DNA from: Betaproteobacteria bacterium
GTDB taxonomy: Bacteria; Pseudomonadota; Gammaproteobacteria; Burkholderiales; SG8-39
Reading direction: 5' to 3'
NCBI GenBank assembly: GCA_012274205.1
Contig: JAAOZY010000377.1
Location: forward strand, 1-16,588
DNA length: 16,588 nt
This document shows positions 1 to 8,133 of this stretch, one piece after another (position 1 is the first letter of the stretch; the number at the start of each line of letters is the position of its first letter). The notes under the pieces are model-generated. The model was not told the origin of the DNA and did no database searches. It saw nothing but the letters and a program-made list of their open reading frames with translations. The position numbers and the translations under genes are program-made.

Positions 1-1
1 G

Positions 2-421
2 ATTCGCAGCCAGACCGGCTCGATGCTGCTGGAATCCTTCATTGCCATTCTGATTTTTTCCATGGGCATCCTCGCAATTGTCGGCATGCAGGCCTCGGCG
101 GTAAAGAGTTCGACCGACGCCAAGTACCGCTCCGAGGCCAGTCTGTTCGCGAACCAGCTGATCAGCCAGATGTGGGAGACCGCACGCACGGGCGCTACGC
201 TGCAGGCGAATTTCCAGGGCGGGACCGGCACCGATGGCGCCGCCTACACCACCTGGAACTCCGAAGTCCAGGCGACCCTGCCCGAGTCCGGCGCAAATCC
301 GCCCACGGTAGCGGTTAACCCGGCCAATGGCCAGGTGACCATCACGGTGCTGTGGAAGGCGCCGAATGAAGCCGCTGCGGATCCCGCGCACCGCTTCACC
401 GTCGTCGCGCAGATTCAATAG
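2..421 (+). CDS. pilV: Type IV pilus minor pilin PilV (5' end outside the window)
   Basis: This is a minor pilin that would sit in the priming and tip complex of a type IV pilus, anchored in the inner membrane before assembly. The frame is open from base 2, and its first residues read IRSQTGSMLLESF. QTG|SMLLE is a prepilin peptidase site: Gly at -1, Ser at +1 and the invariant Glu at +5. The ATG at 23 therefore lies inside the mature protein and is not the start; the true start and the short leader lie upstream of the window. A hydrophobic helix follows (about IAILIFSMGILAIVG), then RSEASLFANQLISQMWE, which resembles the PilV family, then a short globular domain ending at a TAG. The visible part is 139 residues. 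pilW starts 9 bp downstream with its own ribosome binding site, so they are probably cotranscribed. The assignment to PilV rather than FimT/FimU rests on that helix region and on the gene order. Confidence 0.9.
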   Translation: MRSQTGSMLLESFIAILIFSMGILAIVGMQASAVKSSTDAKYRSEASLFANQLISQMWETARTGATLQANFQGGTGTDGAAYTTWNSEVQATLPESGANPPTVAVNPANGQVTITVLWKAPNEAAADPAHRFTVVAQIQ

Positions 422-425
422 GAGG
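420..425 (+). promoter_or_regulatory. Ribosome binding site deciding the TTG start of pilW
   Basis: AGGAGG lies 5 nt before the TTG at 431 and overlaps the pilV stop codon. No in-frame ATG or GTG lies between this site and the prepilin cleavage motif, so the TTG is the likely start. Confidence 0.75.
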
Positions 426-430
426 CCGTC

Positions 431-1561
431 TTGATCCAGTTCGCGCCCTCCGGCACCCCCCGCGCAACGGCCGGCTTCACCCTGGTTGAGATCATGGTCG
501 GCATGGTCATCGGCATGCTCGGCATCATCATCATGATGCAGGTGTTCACGCTGTCGGAGAGCCAAAAGCGCAGCACCACCGGCGGCGGCGACGCGCAAAG
601 CAGCGGCGCCATCGCGCTGTTCGGGCTGCAGCGCGACATCCGCCAGGCCGGCTATGGCGTGAGCGACCCGAAGCTGATCGGCTGCAACCTGCTGTTGCGC
701 GCCGGCGTCACGCTCAACTCGCTCGCGCCGCTGACCATCAACCATGCCAGCATCACCGGGCAGGATGCAAATACCGATACCCTGCTGATAGCCTATGGCA
801 ACACCAATGGCTCGCCCCAGGGGGACGGCGTTCTAGCGCAGCCGGGGAGTTCCGGAACGTCGGTCGCCCCGGATATCTACGCAGTGCAGACGCCGACCTC
901 TTTCGTCAGCGCGGACCGGGTCATCGCAACGCCGCAGAACCGCGCTGCGCCCTGCAATCTGAGCCTGACCGCCGTCGCCGCGGTCGAGGGCGGCGGTACG
1001 GCCAACGTCGACGTGACCGCCGGGACCGGTGTCGCCGCGATGAGCAACGGCACGCTGTTCAATCTCGGCCAGGCGCCGCGCGTCCTCGCCTATGCCATCC
1101 GCGGCGGCAATCTGACGCGCTGCGACTACCTGGTGGACAACTGCGGCAGCGCCGCGAACAACAACAACACCGCGATCTGGGTGCCGGTCTCGAACAACGT
1201 CGTCAGCATCAAAGCCTTGTACGGACGCGACACCAACACGCCCATGGACGGAATCGTCGACCTGTTCGACTCCACCGCGCCGGCAAATGCCTGCGACTGG
1301 GTGAAGGTTTCAGGGGTGCGTATCGCCCTGGTGGCGCGCAACGCCAACTTCGAAAAGACAGTGGTCACCGGCGCCGCCCCGGCCTGGGATGGAGACGCGG
1401 CGAGCAATCCGGCGGCGGTCGCAGCCAACAATATCAATCTGACGCAGACGAGTTTCGATGCCGGGGGCAACCCGACCTGGCAAAACTATCGCTACCGCGT
1501 TTTGCAGACGGTGGTGCCGCTGCGCAACCTCGTATGGCAGGGAGTGCAATCGGGATGTTGA
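431..1561 (+). CDS. pilW: Type IV pilus minor pilin PilW
   Basis: PilW is a large minor pilin that, with PilV, PilX and PilY1, primes pilus assembly and sits at or near the tip. The predicted protein has 376 residues from a TTG start with a near-perfect Shine-Dalgarno. A class III leader ends at G15, followed by FTLVE, so mature numbering gives Phe +1 and Glu +5. A long hydrophobic helix covers about residues 21-42 and is rich in Ile and Met. The rest is a Gly/Ala/Asn-rich periplasmic domain with several cysteines (for example in IGCNLL, APCNL, RCDYLVDNC and NACDW) that could form disulfides. The C-terminal YRYRVLQTVVPLRNLVWQ is typical of PilW proteins. The gene lies between pilV and pilX, and its stop codon overlaps the preferred pilX start, suggesting translational coupling. 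Confidence 0.93.
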   Translation: MIQFAPSGTPRATAGFTLVEIMVGMVIGMLGIIIMMQVFTLSESQKRSTTGGGDAQSSGAIALFGLQRDIRQAGYGVSDPKLIGCNLLLRAGVTLNSLAPLTINHASITGQDANTDTLLIAYGNTNGSPQGDGVLAQPGSSGTSVAPDIYAVQTPTSFVSADRVIATPQNRAAPCNLSLTAVAAVEGGGTANVDVTAGTGVAAMSNGTLFNLGQAPRVLAYAIRGGNLTRCDYLVDNCGSAANNNNTAIWVPVSNNVVSIKALYGRDTNTPMDGIVDLFDSTAPANACDWVKVSGVRIALVARNANFEKTVVTGAAPAWDGDAASNPAAVAANNINLTQTSFDAGGNPTWQNYRYRVLQTVVPLRNLVWQGVQSGC

Positions 1562-2160
1562 CCAGAATGCATGGGCGGTGCGCACGCGGCCGCGCGCGGC
1601 AGGCGGGCGTGGTGCTGATGATGGCGTTGATCGTGCTGGTGGCGATGACGCTGGCCGGCATCGCCTTGGTGCGCTCGGTCGATACCAGCAACGTCATCGC
1701 CGGCAATCTTGCGTTCCAGCAGGCGGCGACCCACGCGGGCGACGCCGGCACCGAAGCCGCGGTGAACTGGCTGCAGGCGAACAATACCGGCACCACGCTG
1801 TATGCCAACATCTTCGGCCAGGGCTACGCCGCATCGCGCCAGGATCCGGCCCCAAGCCAGAGCTGGGGCGACTTCTGGAGCGCGGTGCTGGTCCCGGCGG
1901 GCCAGGTGGTCGCCCTCGCGCCGGATGCCGCCGGCAACACCGTCTCCTACACCATCCAGCGCCTGTGCAATGCCACGGGCGATCCAACCTCCGGCGTCGG
2001 CTGCGCCGTCACGCAGTCGGTCGGCGCCATGGCCTCCAGCAGCAAGACCGCCGGCACCGTGGCGCTGCTCTACGCCAGCCAGATTTACTACCGCGTCACC
2101 ACGCGCATTGCGGGGCCGCGCAATACGGTCAGCTACGTACAGACCATCGTAGCCCTCTAA
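1555..2160 (+). CDS. pilX: Type IV pilus minor pilin PilX
   Basis: PilX is the minor pilin thought to connect the PilY1 adhesin to the pilus priming complex. From the ATG at 1555 the protein has 201 residues. It has a strongly basic leader (many Arg, about residues 4-15), then RQAG|VVLMM and a hydrophobic segment to about residue 37. RSVDTSNVIAGNLAFQQ and the following A/G-D-A-G-T-E-A-A stretch match the PilX N-terminal family. Position +5 is Met instead of Glu. Loss of this Glu is seen in GspK-like tip pseudopilins and fits a tip position. I chose the ATG at 1555 because AGGGAG (1539-1544) precedes it by 10 nt and it overlaps the pilW stop (ATGTTGA). An in-frame ATG at 1534 would overlap pilW by 28 bp, and one at 1567 would also leave a usable leader. 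Confidence 0.88.
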   Translation: MLTRMHGRCARGRARQAGVVLMMALIVLVAMTLAGIALVRSVDTSNVIAGNLAFQQAATHAGDAGTEAAVNWLQANNTGTTLYANIFGQGYAASRQDPAPSQSWGDFWSAVLVPAGQVVALAPDAAGNTVSYTIQRLCNATGDPTSGVGCAVTQSVGAMASSSKTAGTVALLYASQIYYRVTTRIAGPRNTVSYVQTIVAL

Positions 2161-2198
2161 ATCAACCGCCGTCATCGAACAGGCGCAGGGAGTCAACC

Positions 2199-5100
2199 AT
2201 GAAACGCACGATCCTCGGATACCTAGCCGGCGCACTGATGTTGCTGCTTTCTGCGGGCGCGCACGCCGGCATCACCGATCTCGCCCAATCGCCGCTGGTA
2301 ACTTCGGCCTCATCCTCGGTGCGGCCCAACCTGATGTTCGTGCTGGACGATTCGGGCAGCATGGACTGGGACTATCTGCCGGACTGGGCCAACACCAGCA
2401 ACCAGACCCTGTTTCGCAACAATACCTATAACGGCGTCGCCTACAACCCCGCGGTGACCTACAGCCCGCCCGTCTATTTCAACTCGGACGGCACCGTCAA
2501 CACTACCGCCTACCCGAGCATGACCTCGGGCAACACCTCGACCTGGAGCAGCGTGAAGAATGACGGCTACGGCATTCAATCGACCGGCACCAGCAACCTC
2601 GTCGGCGATGCCAATTTCTACACCTTCGTCGCGGGCGAATACTGCGACAAGCCCAACCTGAAGACCTGCGTGACCCAGTCGGCGCCGAGCATCGCCTATC
2701 CCTATCCGGCGACGCTGCGCTGGTGCACCAGCAGTGCCATGACCTCCTGCCAGGCCGTGCGGATCGAGACCGGCACCACCTATATGTCCGCGCGCTATCC
2801 CATCGCCAGCGCCACCATCACCGTCAGCGGCAGCAGCACCACTTCGGTCACCGGCATCACCGTGAACGGCGTGCAGATCATGAGCAGCGGCACCTCCGGT
2901 TCGAGCAGTTCCAGCACGCTTGCCTCCTCCATCGCGAGCAACGTTGGCCTGGCCGGATTCGACGCGACGCGCAGCGGCAGCACGGTCACCATCACCGGCC
3001 CGACCACGACGATCGGCTACACTCCCGTCATCACCAAGAGCGGCAGCATGACCATCACCGCGACCGCGCTCAGCAGCGCGGTGCCCGGGTCCAATCTCTT
3101 TACCAACATCGTTTCCGGCAACAACAGCTACCCGTATCCGGGCAAGACCGCCAAGGCGACCACGCGCACCGACTGCGCCGGCACCACCTGCACCTACGCC
3201 GAGGAAATGACCAACTATGCCAACTGGTGGGCGTATTACCACACGCGCATGCAGATGATGAAAACCTCCAGCAGCCTCGCGTTCCAGTCGGTGGGCTCGA
3301 ATTACCGCGTCGGCTATGCCACCATCAACGGCAACCAGTCGCAGGCCTTCCTCAACCTCAACACCTTCGACAACACGCAGAAACTGGCCTGGTACAACAA
3401 GTTTTTCGCCGCAGTGCCGAACAACTCGACGCCGCTGCGCGCCGCGTTGTCGAAAATCGGCCGCGTCTACGCCGGCAAACTCAACGGCGGCACCATTGAC
3501 GGCGTCACCGTAGTCGACCCGATGCAGTATTCCTGCCAGCAGAATTTCACCATCCTGTCCACGGACGGCTACTGGAACGAATCCTCCGGCTACTACCAAG
3601 TGGACGGCAGCACCAGCATCGGCAACCAGGACAGCGCGGAACCGCGTCCGTTCAACGACGGCGGCGGCAGCACCGTCACCGCGAGAACGCCGACGAGCAC
3701 GGTGGTGAGGTCGCAGACCGTCACCGGCAATACCGTGACCACGGTGTGGCAGCGCTTTGCCTACACCGATGGCGGCGACGGCAACGACGGCTGCAGCTCC
3801 AGCAGGAGCAAGCTGCACCAGCAGGAACAGCGGCAGACCGAAACCAAGACCACCACGGTCACCTCGGTCGACGACGCGACGACCACCGCCACGCGCACGG
3901 TGGTGACGGTCAATGGTGTGGTGACGTCGGACACCACCAGCACCAGCAATTCCAATTCCAACGTCAGCAACAATACCGCAGTCGGCAGCGATAGTTTCAC
4001 CGCCTGGACCAACCACGGCTCGGACACCACCACCGGCTCCTGCCGCAACTCGATCACCCTGCCCAGCCCCAACCCGAGCAACCCGTCGATCGTCACCACC
4101 AGCACCTCGACCACCTCCGGGCCCACGACCACGGTCGTGTCGACCACCGGCCCGACCGCGGGCGCGACCACCACCACCACGTCTTCCACCGGCGGCATCT
4201 CGAACACCCTGGCCGACGTGTCCGAGTACTACTACGCCAACGACCTGCGCACTTCGACGCTGGGCAACTGCACCGGCGCGCCGATTCCGCCCGCGGTCAC
4301 TGGCCTGGACGTATGCACCAACGATGTGCCGCAGAGCGGACTGGATGGCGCCTCCTGGCAGCACATGACCACCTTTACCCTGGGCCTGGGCGCATCCGGC
4401 TACATGCAATTCACGCCGAATTACGCGACCTCCACCAGCGGCGACTTCTTCGACGTCAAGAATGGCACCACCGCCAATCCGGCCGGCGGCATCTGCAGCT
4501 GGCAGTCCAGCGGCGCCTGCAACTGGCCGGCTCCGGTGAGCAACGAGCAGACCACCATCGACGACCTGTGGCACGCGGCGGTGAACGGGCGCGCCAGCTA
4601 TTTCAGCGCCACCAACCCGGCCTCGCTCAATTCCGGCCTCGCCAGTGCGCTGGCCGGGGTGAGCGCGCGCACCGGCTCTTCGGCCGCGGCGACCACCAGC
4701 AATCCGAACGTGACTTCGGGCGACAACTTCGTGTTCAGTTCGACCTTCACCACGAATACCTGGGACGGCGAACTGGTGCGCCAGCAGCTCGACCTGGTGA
4801 CCGGCGTCGTGTCCAGCAGCGTCGACTGGGCGGCGCAGGCGCAACTCGACACCAACAGCTCGCGTACGCTCTATACCTTCGATGGCGCGGCTGCCGGCAA
4901 ACTCAAGGACTTCAACTGGGCCTCGCTGACCGCGACCGAACAGGCCTACTTCACGCTTCCGGCCATCTCCTCGCTGTCGCAGTTCTGCGTCAGCGGCATC
5001 ACCTGCCTCGCCGCCGCCGACCAGACCGCGGCCTCCGGACAACCGCTGGTGGATTTCCTCAGGGGTGATCGCACCAACGAAGGCGTATCCACCGACACCA

Positions 5101-6581
5101 GCAAGTATTTCCGCCAGCGCAGCCACGTGCTCGGTGATGTCGTGAACGCGGAGGCGGTGTACGTGAAAATGCCGCTGTTCAACTATGCCGATGCGGGCTA
5201 CGGCGCCTATATCACTGCCAAAACCACGCGCCAGGGCATGGTCTATGCCGCCGGCAACGACGGCATGCTGCACGCGTTCAACGCCAGCACCGGCGCCGAA
5301 GCTTTTGCCTACGTGCCGAGCATGGTCATATCCAATATGTACAAGCTCGCCGACAAGAACTATTCGGCCAATCACCGCTACCTGGTCGACGGCACGCCGG
5401 TTTCGGGCGACGTGTATTTCGGCGGGGTCTGGCACACCATCGTGGTCGGCGGCCTCAACGGCGGCGGCCGCGGTTACTACGCGCTCGACGTCACCAATCC
5501 GGCCACGCCCACGGCGCTGTGGGAATTCACCGACACCAATATGGGCTATACCTACGGCAACCCGACCATCACCAAACTCGCCGACGGCACCTGGGTGGTG
5601 CTGGTCACCTCGGGCTACAACAACGTGTCGCCGGGCGACGGCATCGGCCGCCTGTACGTGCTCAATGCCGGCACCGGCGCGCTCATCCGCAGCATCAGCA
5701 CCGGCGTGGGCAGCACCACCACACCGAGCGGGCTCGCGCGCATCAGCGCCTGGGTCACCAATGCCACGGCCGACAATACCGCCCTGCGCGTCTATGGAGG
5801 CGACCAGCTCGGCAACCTGTGGCGCTTCGACATCAACGGCAACGTCGGCGCTGCCGGCTATGACGCACAGTTGCTGACGACGTTATATGCCAATTCCGCC
5901 GGCACCATCACGCAGCCGATCACCACCCGTCCCGAGCTCGGTGACGTTGCGGGGGTCGCGGTGGTCTACGTCGGCACCGGACGCTTCCTTGGCGTCGGCG
6001 ACCTGACCGACACCACGCTGCAGACCTTCTACGCGGTCAAGGACACGCTGGGCACAACGACCTACACCAACCCGCAGGCATCGGGCTCCGGCTTCGTGCA
6101 GCAAGTCGTAAGCAACACCACCTGCCCCGCCGGCTCACCCGCGACCATCTGCACCCTGGGTCAGTTGGTGCGCACCAGCACCAGCAACACGGTGAATTTC
6201 GCCACCAATAACGGCTGGTATGTGAACCTGCCCGATTCGGGCGAACGCGCCAACACCGATCCGAACCTGGCATTGGGCACGCTGGGCTTCACCACCAACA
6301 TCCCCAACACCAGCGCCTGTACTGCGGGCGGCTACAGCTATCGCTATGTGCTCGACTATCGTACCGGTGCGCCGGTGTCCACATCGACCACCGGGGTCAG
6401 CGCGATCAAGCTCGGCAATGCGCTGTCGACGCGCGGCGTGTTCGTGCGCCTGCCGAACAACACGGTGGTGCAGCTGACCCGGCTGTCCGATGGCACCACC
6501 ATGACCACCAACGTGCCGATCGGTGCGGGCGTCGCGCCGGTGCGCCGCGTCTCCTGGCGCGAACTGATCCAGGATCAGTAG
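2199..6581 (+). CDS. pilY1: Type IV pilus tip adhesin/assembly factor PilY1 (PilC family)
   Basis: PilY1 is a secreted protein at the tip of type IV pili, acting in pilus extension, adhesion and surface sensing. The gene predicts 1460 residues. A signal peptide covers residues 1-23 (cut after AHA). A von Willebrand A-like domain follows, with a DxSxS metal motif at 50-54 (DDSGS), NNSTPLRAAL near 408 and STDGYWN near 455. It is interrupted by a Thr/Ser-rich low-complexity insert, about residues 487-667. From about 1014 the C-terminal PilC-type propeller begins (MVYAAGNDGMLHAFN, GGLNGGGRGYYALDVTNP, YGGDQLGNLWRFD 1199-1211) and ends in RRVSWREL. The ATG at 2199 is supported by AGGGAG 6 nt upstream and the signal peptide; the same frame is open from 1458, but that part lies over pilW/pilX. 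The Asp-rich calcium loop usual before the GDxxGNxWRFD blade is absent. It is the last gene of the visible pil operon. Confidence 0.95.
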   Translation: MKRTILGYLAGALMLLLSAGAHAGITDLAQSPLVTSASSSVRPNLMFVLDDSGSMDWDYLPDWANTSNQTLFRNNTYNGVAYNPAVTYSPPVYFNSDGTVNTTAYPSMTSGNTSTWSSVKNDGYGIQSTGTSNLVGDANFYTFVAGEYCDKPNLKTCVTQSAPSIAYPYPATLRWCTSSAMTSCQAVRIETGTTYMSARYPIASATITVSGSSTTSVTGITVNGVQIMSSGTSGSSSSSTLASSIASNVGLAGFDATRSGSTVTITGPTTTIGYTPVITKSGSMTITATALSSAVPGSNLFTNIVSGNNSYPYPGKTAKATTRTDCAGTTCTYAEEMTNYANWWAYYHTRMQMMKTSSSLAFQSVGSNYRVGYATINGNQSQAFLNLNTFDNTQKLAWYNKFFAAVPNNSTPLRAALSKIGRVYAGKLNGGTIDGVTVVDPMQYSCQQNFTILSTDGYWNESSGYYQVDGSTSIGNQDSAEPRPFNDGGGSTVTARTPTSTVVRSQTVTGNTVTTVWQRFAYTDGGDGNDGCSSSRSKLHQQEQRQTETKTTTVTSVDDATTTATRTVVTVNGVVTSDTTSTSNSNSNVSNNTAVGSDSFTAWTNHGSDTTTGSCRNSITLPSPNPSNPSIVTTSTSTTSGPTTTVVSTTGPTAGATTTTTSSTGGISNTLADVSEYYYANDLRTSTLGNCTGAPIPPAVTGLDVCTNDVPQSGLDGASWQHMTTFTLGLGASGYMQFTPNYATSTSGDFFDVKNGTTANPAGGICSWQSSGACNWPAPVSNEQTTIDDLWHAAVNGRASYFSATNPASLNSGLASALAGVSARTGSSAAATTSNPNVTSGDNFVFSSTFTTNTWDGELVRQQLDLVTGVVSSSVDWAAQAQLDTNSSRTLYTFDGAAAGKLKDFNWASLTATEQAYFTLPAISSLSQFCVSGITCLAAADQTAASGQPLVDFLRGDRTNEGVSTDTSKYFRQRSHVLGDVVNAEAVYVKMPLFNYADAGYGAYITAKTTRQGMVYAAGNDGMLHAFNASTGAEAFAYVPSMVISNMYKLADKNYSANHRYLVDGTPVSGDVYFGGVWHTIVVGGLNGGGRGYYALDVTNPATPTALWEFTDTNMGYTYGNPTITKLADGTWVVLVTSGYNNVSPGDGIGRLYVLNAGTGALIRSISTGVGSTTTPSGLARISAWVTNATADNTALRVYGGDQLGNLWRFDINGNVGAAGYDAQLLTTLYANSAGTITQPITTRPELGDVAGVAVVYVGTGRFLGVGDLTDTTLQTFYAVKDTLGTTTYTNPQASGSGFVQQVVSNTTCPAGSPATICTLGQLVRTSTSNTVNFATNNGWYVNLPDSGERANTDPNLALGTLGFTTNIPNTSACTAGGYSYRYVLDYRTGAPVSTSTTGVSAIKLGNALSTRGVFVRLPNNTVVQLTRLSDGTTMTTNVPIGAGVAPVRRVSWRELIQDQ

Positions 6582-6591
6582 CAGCAGAATC

Positions 6592-6619
6592 CGGGGCGGG
6601 CAGCTGGCGCGCCGCCCCG
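6592..6619. terminator. Hairpin between converging pilY1 and ispH, possible terminator
   Basis: CGGGGCGG (6592-6599) pairs with CCGCCCCG (6612-6619), an 8-bp GC stem with a 12-nt loop, placed between two converging genes. No T-tract follows on either strand, so it could terminate weakly in both directions or only stabilise 3' ends. Confidence 0.35.
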
Positions 6620-6652
6620 CTTGCGCATCGCGGACTGGTCGGTGCGCCGGGT

Positions 6653-7594
6653 TCAGTGCTCGGCCACAGCGCCGCCGGCCAGGCCCTTGGGCAGCGGGAA
6701 GGTCACGCCTTCCTCTTTGCCCCGCAGTTGAGTGACGCGCTGCACCCCGAGTTCCTGCAGCCTGGCGATGACCTCCAGTACCAGCACCTCCGGCGCCGAA
6801 GCGCCGGCGCTGAGGCCGATGCGCTTGCGCCCCTGCAGCCATTCCGGGCGCAGCTCGGCCGCATTGTCGATCATGTGCGCTTCCACCCCCAGCGTCTGCG
6901 CCACTTCGCGCAGGCGATTCGAATTCGAGCTGTTGGGCGAACCGACCACGATCACCAGGTCGCATTGCGGCGCCATGAACTTCACCGCGTCCTGGCGGTT
7001 TTGCGTGGCATAGCAGATATCGTCTTTCTTCGGCCCGACGATCGACGGGAACCGATGCCTGAGCGCGGCGACGATGGCCGCGGCGTCGTCCACCGACAGC
7101 GTGGTCTGGGTAACGTAAGCGAGCCTGTCCGGATTCTCGACTTCGAGCGTCTCGACATCCGCGACCGTCTCCACCAGGTACATGCCCTGCGCCGCCTGCC
7201 CCATCGTGCCTTCCACCTCCGGATGGCCGCGATGACCGATCATGACGATGCCGCGGCCCTGCTCGTGCATTCTGGCAACCTCGCTGTGCACCTTGGTCAC
7301 CAGCGGGCAGGTCGCGTCGAACACCTTGAGTCCGCGCTCCTCGGCCTCGCGCCGGATCGCGGGCGACACCCCGTGCGCGCTGAATATCACGGTGCTGCCG
7401 GCGGGAACCTGATCCAGTTCCTCGACGAACACCGCGCCCTTCGCGCGCAGGTCGTCGACCACGAATTTGTTGTGCACCACCTCGTGGCGCACGTAGATCG
7501 GCGCGCCGTAAAGCTCCAGCGCGCGCTCTACGATGCCGATTGCACGTTCGACGCCGGCACAGAAACCGCGCGGATTGGCTAGCAGGACTTCCAT
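6653..7594 (-). CDS. ispH: 4-hydroxy-3-methylbut-2-enyl diphosphate reductase IspH
   Basis: IspH (LytB) is the cytosolic [4Fe-4S] enzyme that reduces HMBPP to IPP and DMAPP, the last step of the MEP isoprenoid pathway. The protein has 313 residues, a normal length. All three cluster cysteines are present: C12 (GFCAGV), C96 (DATCPLV) and the Cys in DDICYATQNRQ. Substrate-site motifs are also intact: H41 in HEVVHNKFVV, H74 in SAHGV, GHRGHPEVEGT with the catalytic Glu, TQTTLS and SPNSSNSNRL. The ATG at 7594 puts the Cys, His and Glu residues at family positions; upstream in-frame sequence adds nothing conserved. It is the last gene of the ribF-ileS-lspA-ispH run, 53 bp after lspA. The fkpB (SlpA-type FKBP) gene often found between lspA and ispH is not there. 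Confidence 0.97.
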   Translation of the reverse strand: MEVLLANPRGFCAGVERAIGIVERALELYGAPIYVRHEVVHNKFVVDDLRAKGAVFVEELDQVPAGSTVIFSAHGVSPAIRREAEERGLKVFDATCPLVTKVHSEVARMHEQGRGIVMIGHRGHPEVEGTMGQAAQGMYLVETVADVETLEVENPDRLAYVTQTTLSVDDAAAIVAALRHRFPSIVGPKKDDICYATQNRQDAVKFMAPQCDLVIVVGSPNSSNSNRLREVAQTLGVEAHMIDNAAELRPEWLQGRKRIGLSAGASAPEVLVLEVIARLQELGVQRVTQLRGKEEGVTFPLPKGLAGGAVAEH

Positions 7595-7647
7595 AATATG
7601 ATCCCGATAAAATAAGGCGCGAGAGGCCGGACCAAAGCCATGCAGGC

Positions 7648-8133
7648 TTATTGCGCTGCGCTCGCGCGCCGCGCCCGCGGGCGAAAACTGTCCACGATCA
7701 GCAGCACCGCGCCCGCGGTGATTGCCGAATCGGCCAGATTGAACGCCGGCCAATGCCATCCGGCCAGGTGAAAATCGAGAAAATCGACGACATAGCCGAG
7801 CACGATGCGGTCCAGCACATTGCCCACCGCGCCGCCCAGAATCAGGCTGAGCGAGAGGCAGAACAGCTTATCGCCGGCATGGCGCGCCAGCAGCACGCTG
7901 ATCACGATCACCGCGACCAGCGCGATCGCGATGAAGAACCCGCGCTGCCAGCCCGCGGCGCTGGCGAGAAAACTGAAGGCCGCGCCCTTGTTGTAGGTCA
8001 GGACCAGGTTGAAGAAGCCGGTATAGGCGCGCGACTCGCCATAGTCGAAACTGGCGCTGACGCAATACTTGGTCAGCTGATCGAGCAGCATCACGGCCAG
8101 CGCCCACGCGTACCAGGGCACGAGCTTACGCAT
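7648..8133 (-). CDS. lspA: Lipoprotein signal peptidase II LspA
   Basis: LspA is an inner-membrane aspartyl protease that removes the signal peptide of prolipoproteins after diacylglyceryl transfer. The 161-residue protein has the expected four hydrophobic segments (about 7-22, 63-83, 91-104 and 136-149). Conserved parts are LDQLTK (18-22), TYNKGAAFSFL (46-56), GNVLDR (104-109), VVDF with catalytic D117, and FNLADS with catalytic D135. The ATG at 8133 overlaps the end of ileS by 8 bp (8126-8133), so its translation is probably coupled to ileS. A longer in-frame extension upstream lies wholly inside ileS and has no LspA similarity. The Arg/Ala-rich tail after residue 150 is cytosolic. Confidence 0.97.
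   Translation of the reverse strand: MRKLVPWYAWALAVMLLDQLTKYCVSASFDYGESRAYTGFFNLVLTYNKGAAFSFLASAAGWQRGFFIAIALVAVIVISVLLARHAGDKLFCLSLSLILGGAVGNVLDRIVLGYVVDFLDFHLAGWHWPAFNLADSAITAGAVLLIVDSFRPRARRASAAQ

Noticed and set aside
1458..2198. Upstream in-frame extension of pilY1 over the end of pilW and all of pilX.
   Set aside because: The extension is Arg-rich and out of frame with pilX, and the ATG at 2199 has a ribosome binding site and is followed by a clear signal peptide.
2818..4200. Many short Thr/Ser-coding repeats (for example accacc and agcacc runs) considered as a tandem repeat or CRISPR-like array.
   Set aside because: They have no fixed period or spacer and are explained by low-complexity coding sequence in pilY1.
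2310..5435. Open frame of 1041 codons on the minus strand opposite pilY1.
   Set aside because: It is a shadow of pilY1's GC-rich codons: the product is low-complexity in Gly, Ala, Arg, Val and His with no motif, while the plus frame has a signal peptide and family domains.
6653..7582. Plus-strand frame of about 300 codons opposite ispH.
   Set aside because: IspH on the minus strand has all cluster cysteines and catalytic motifs; the plus frame shows no family features.
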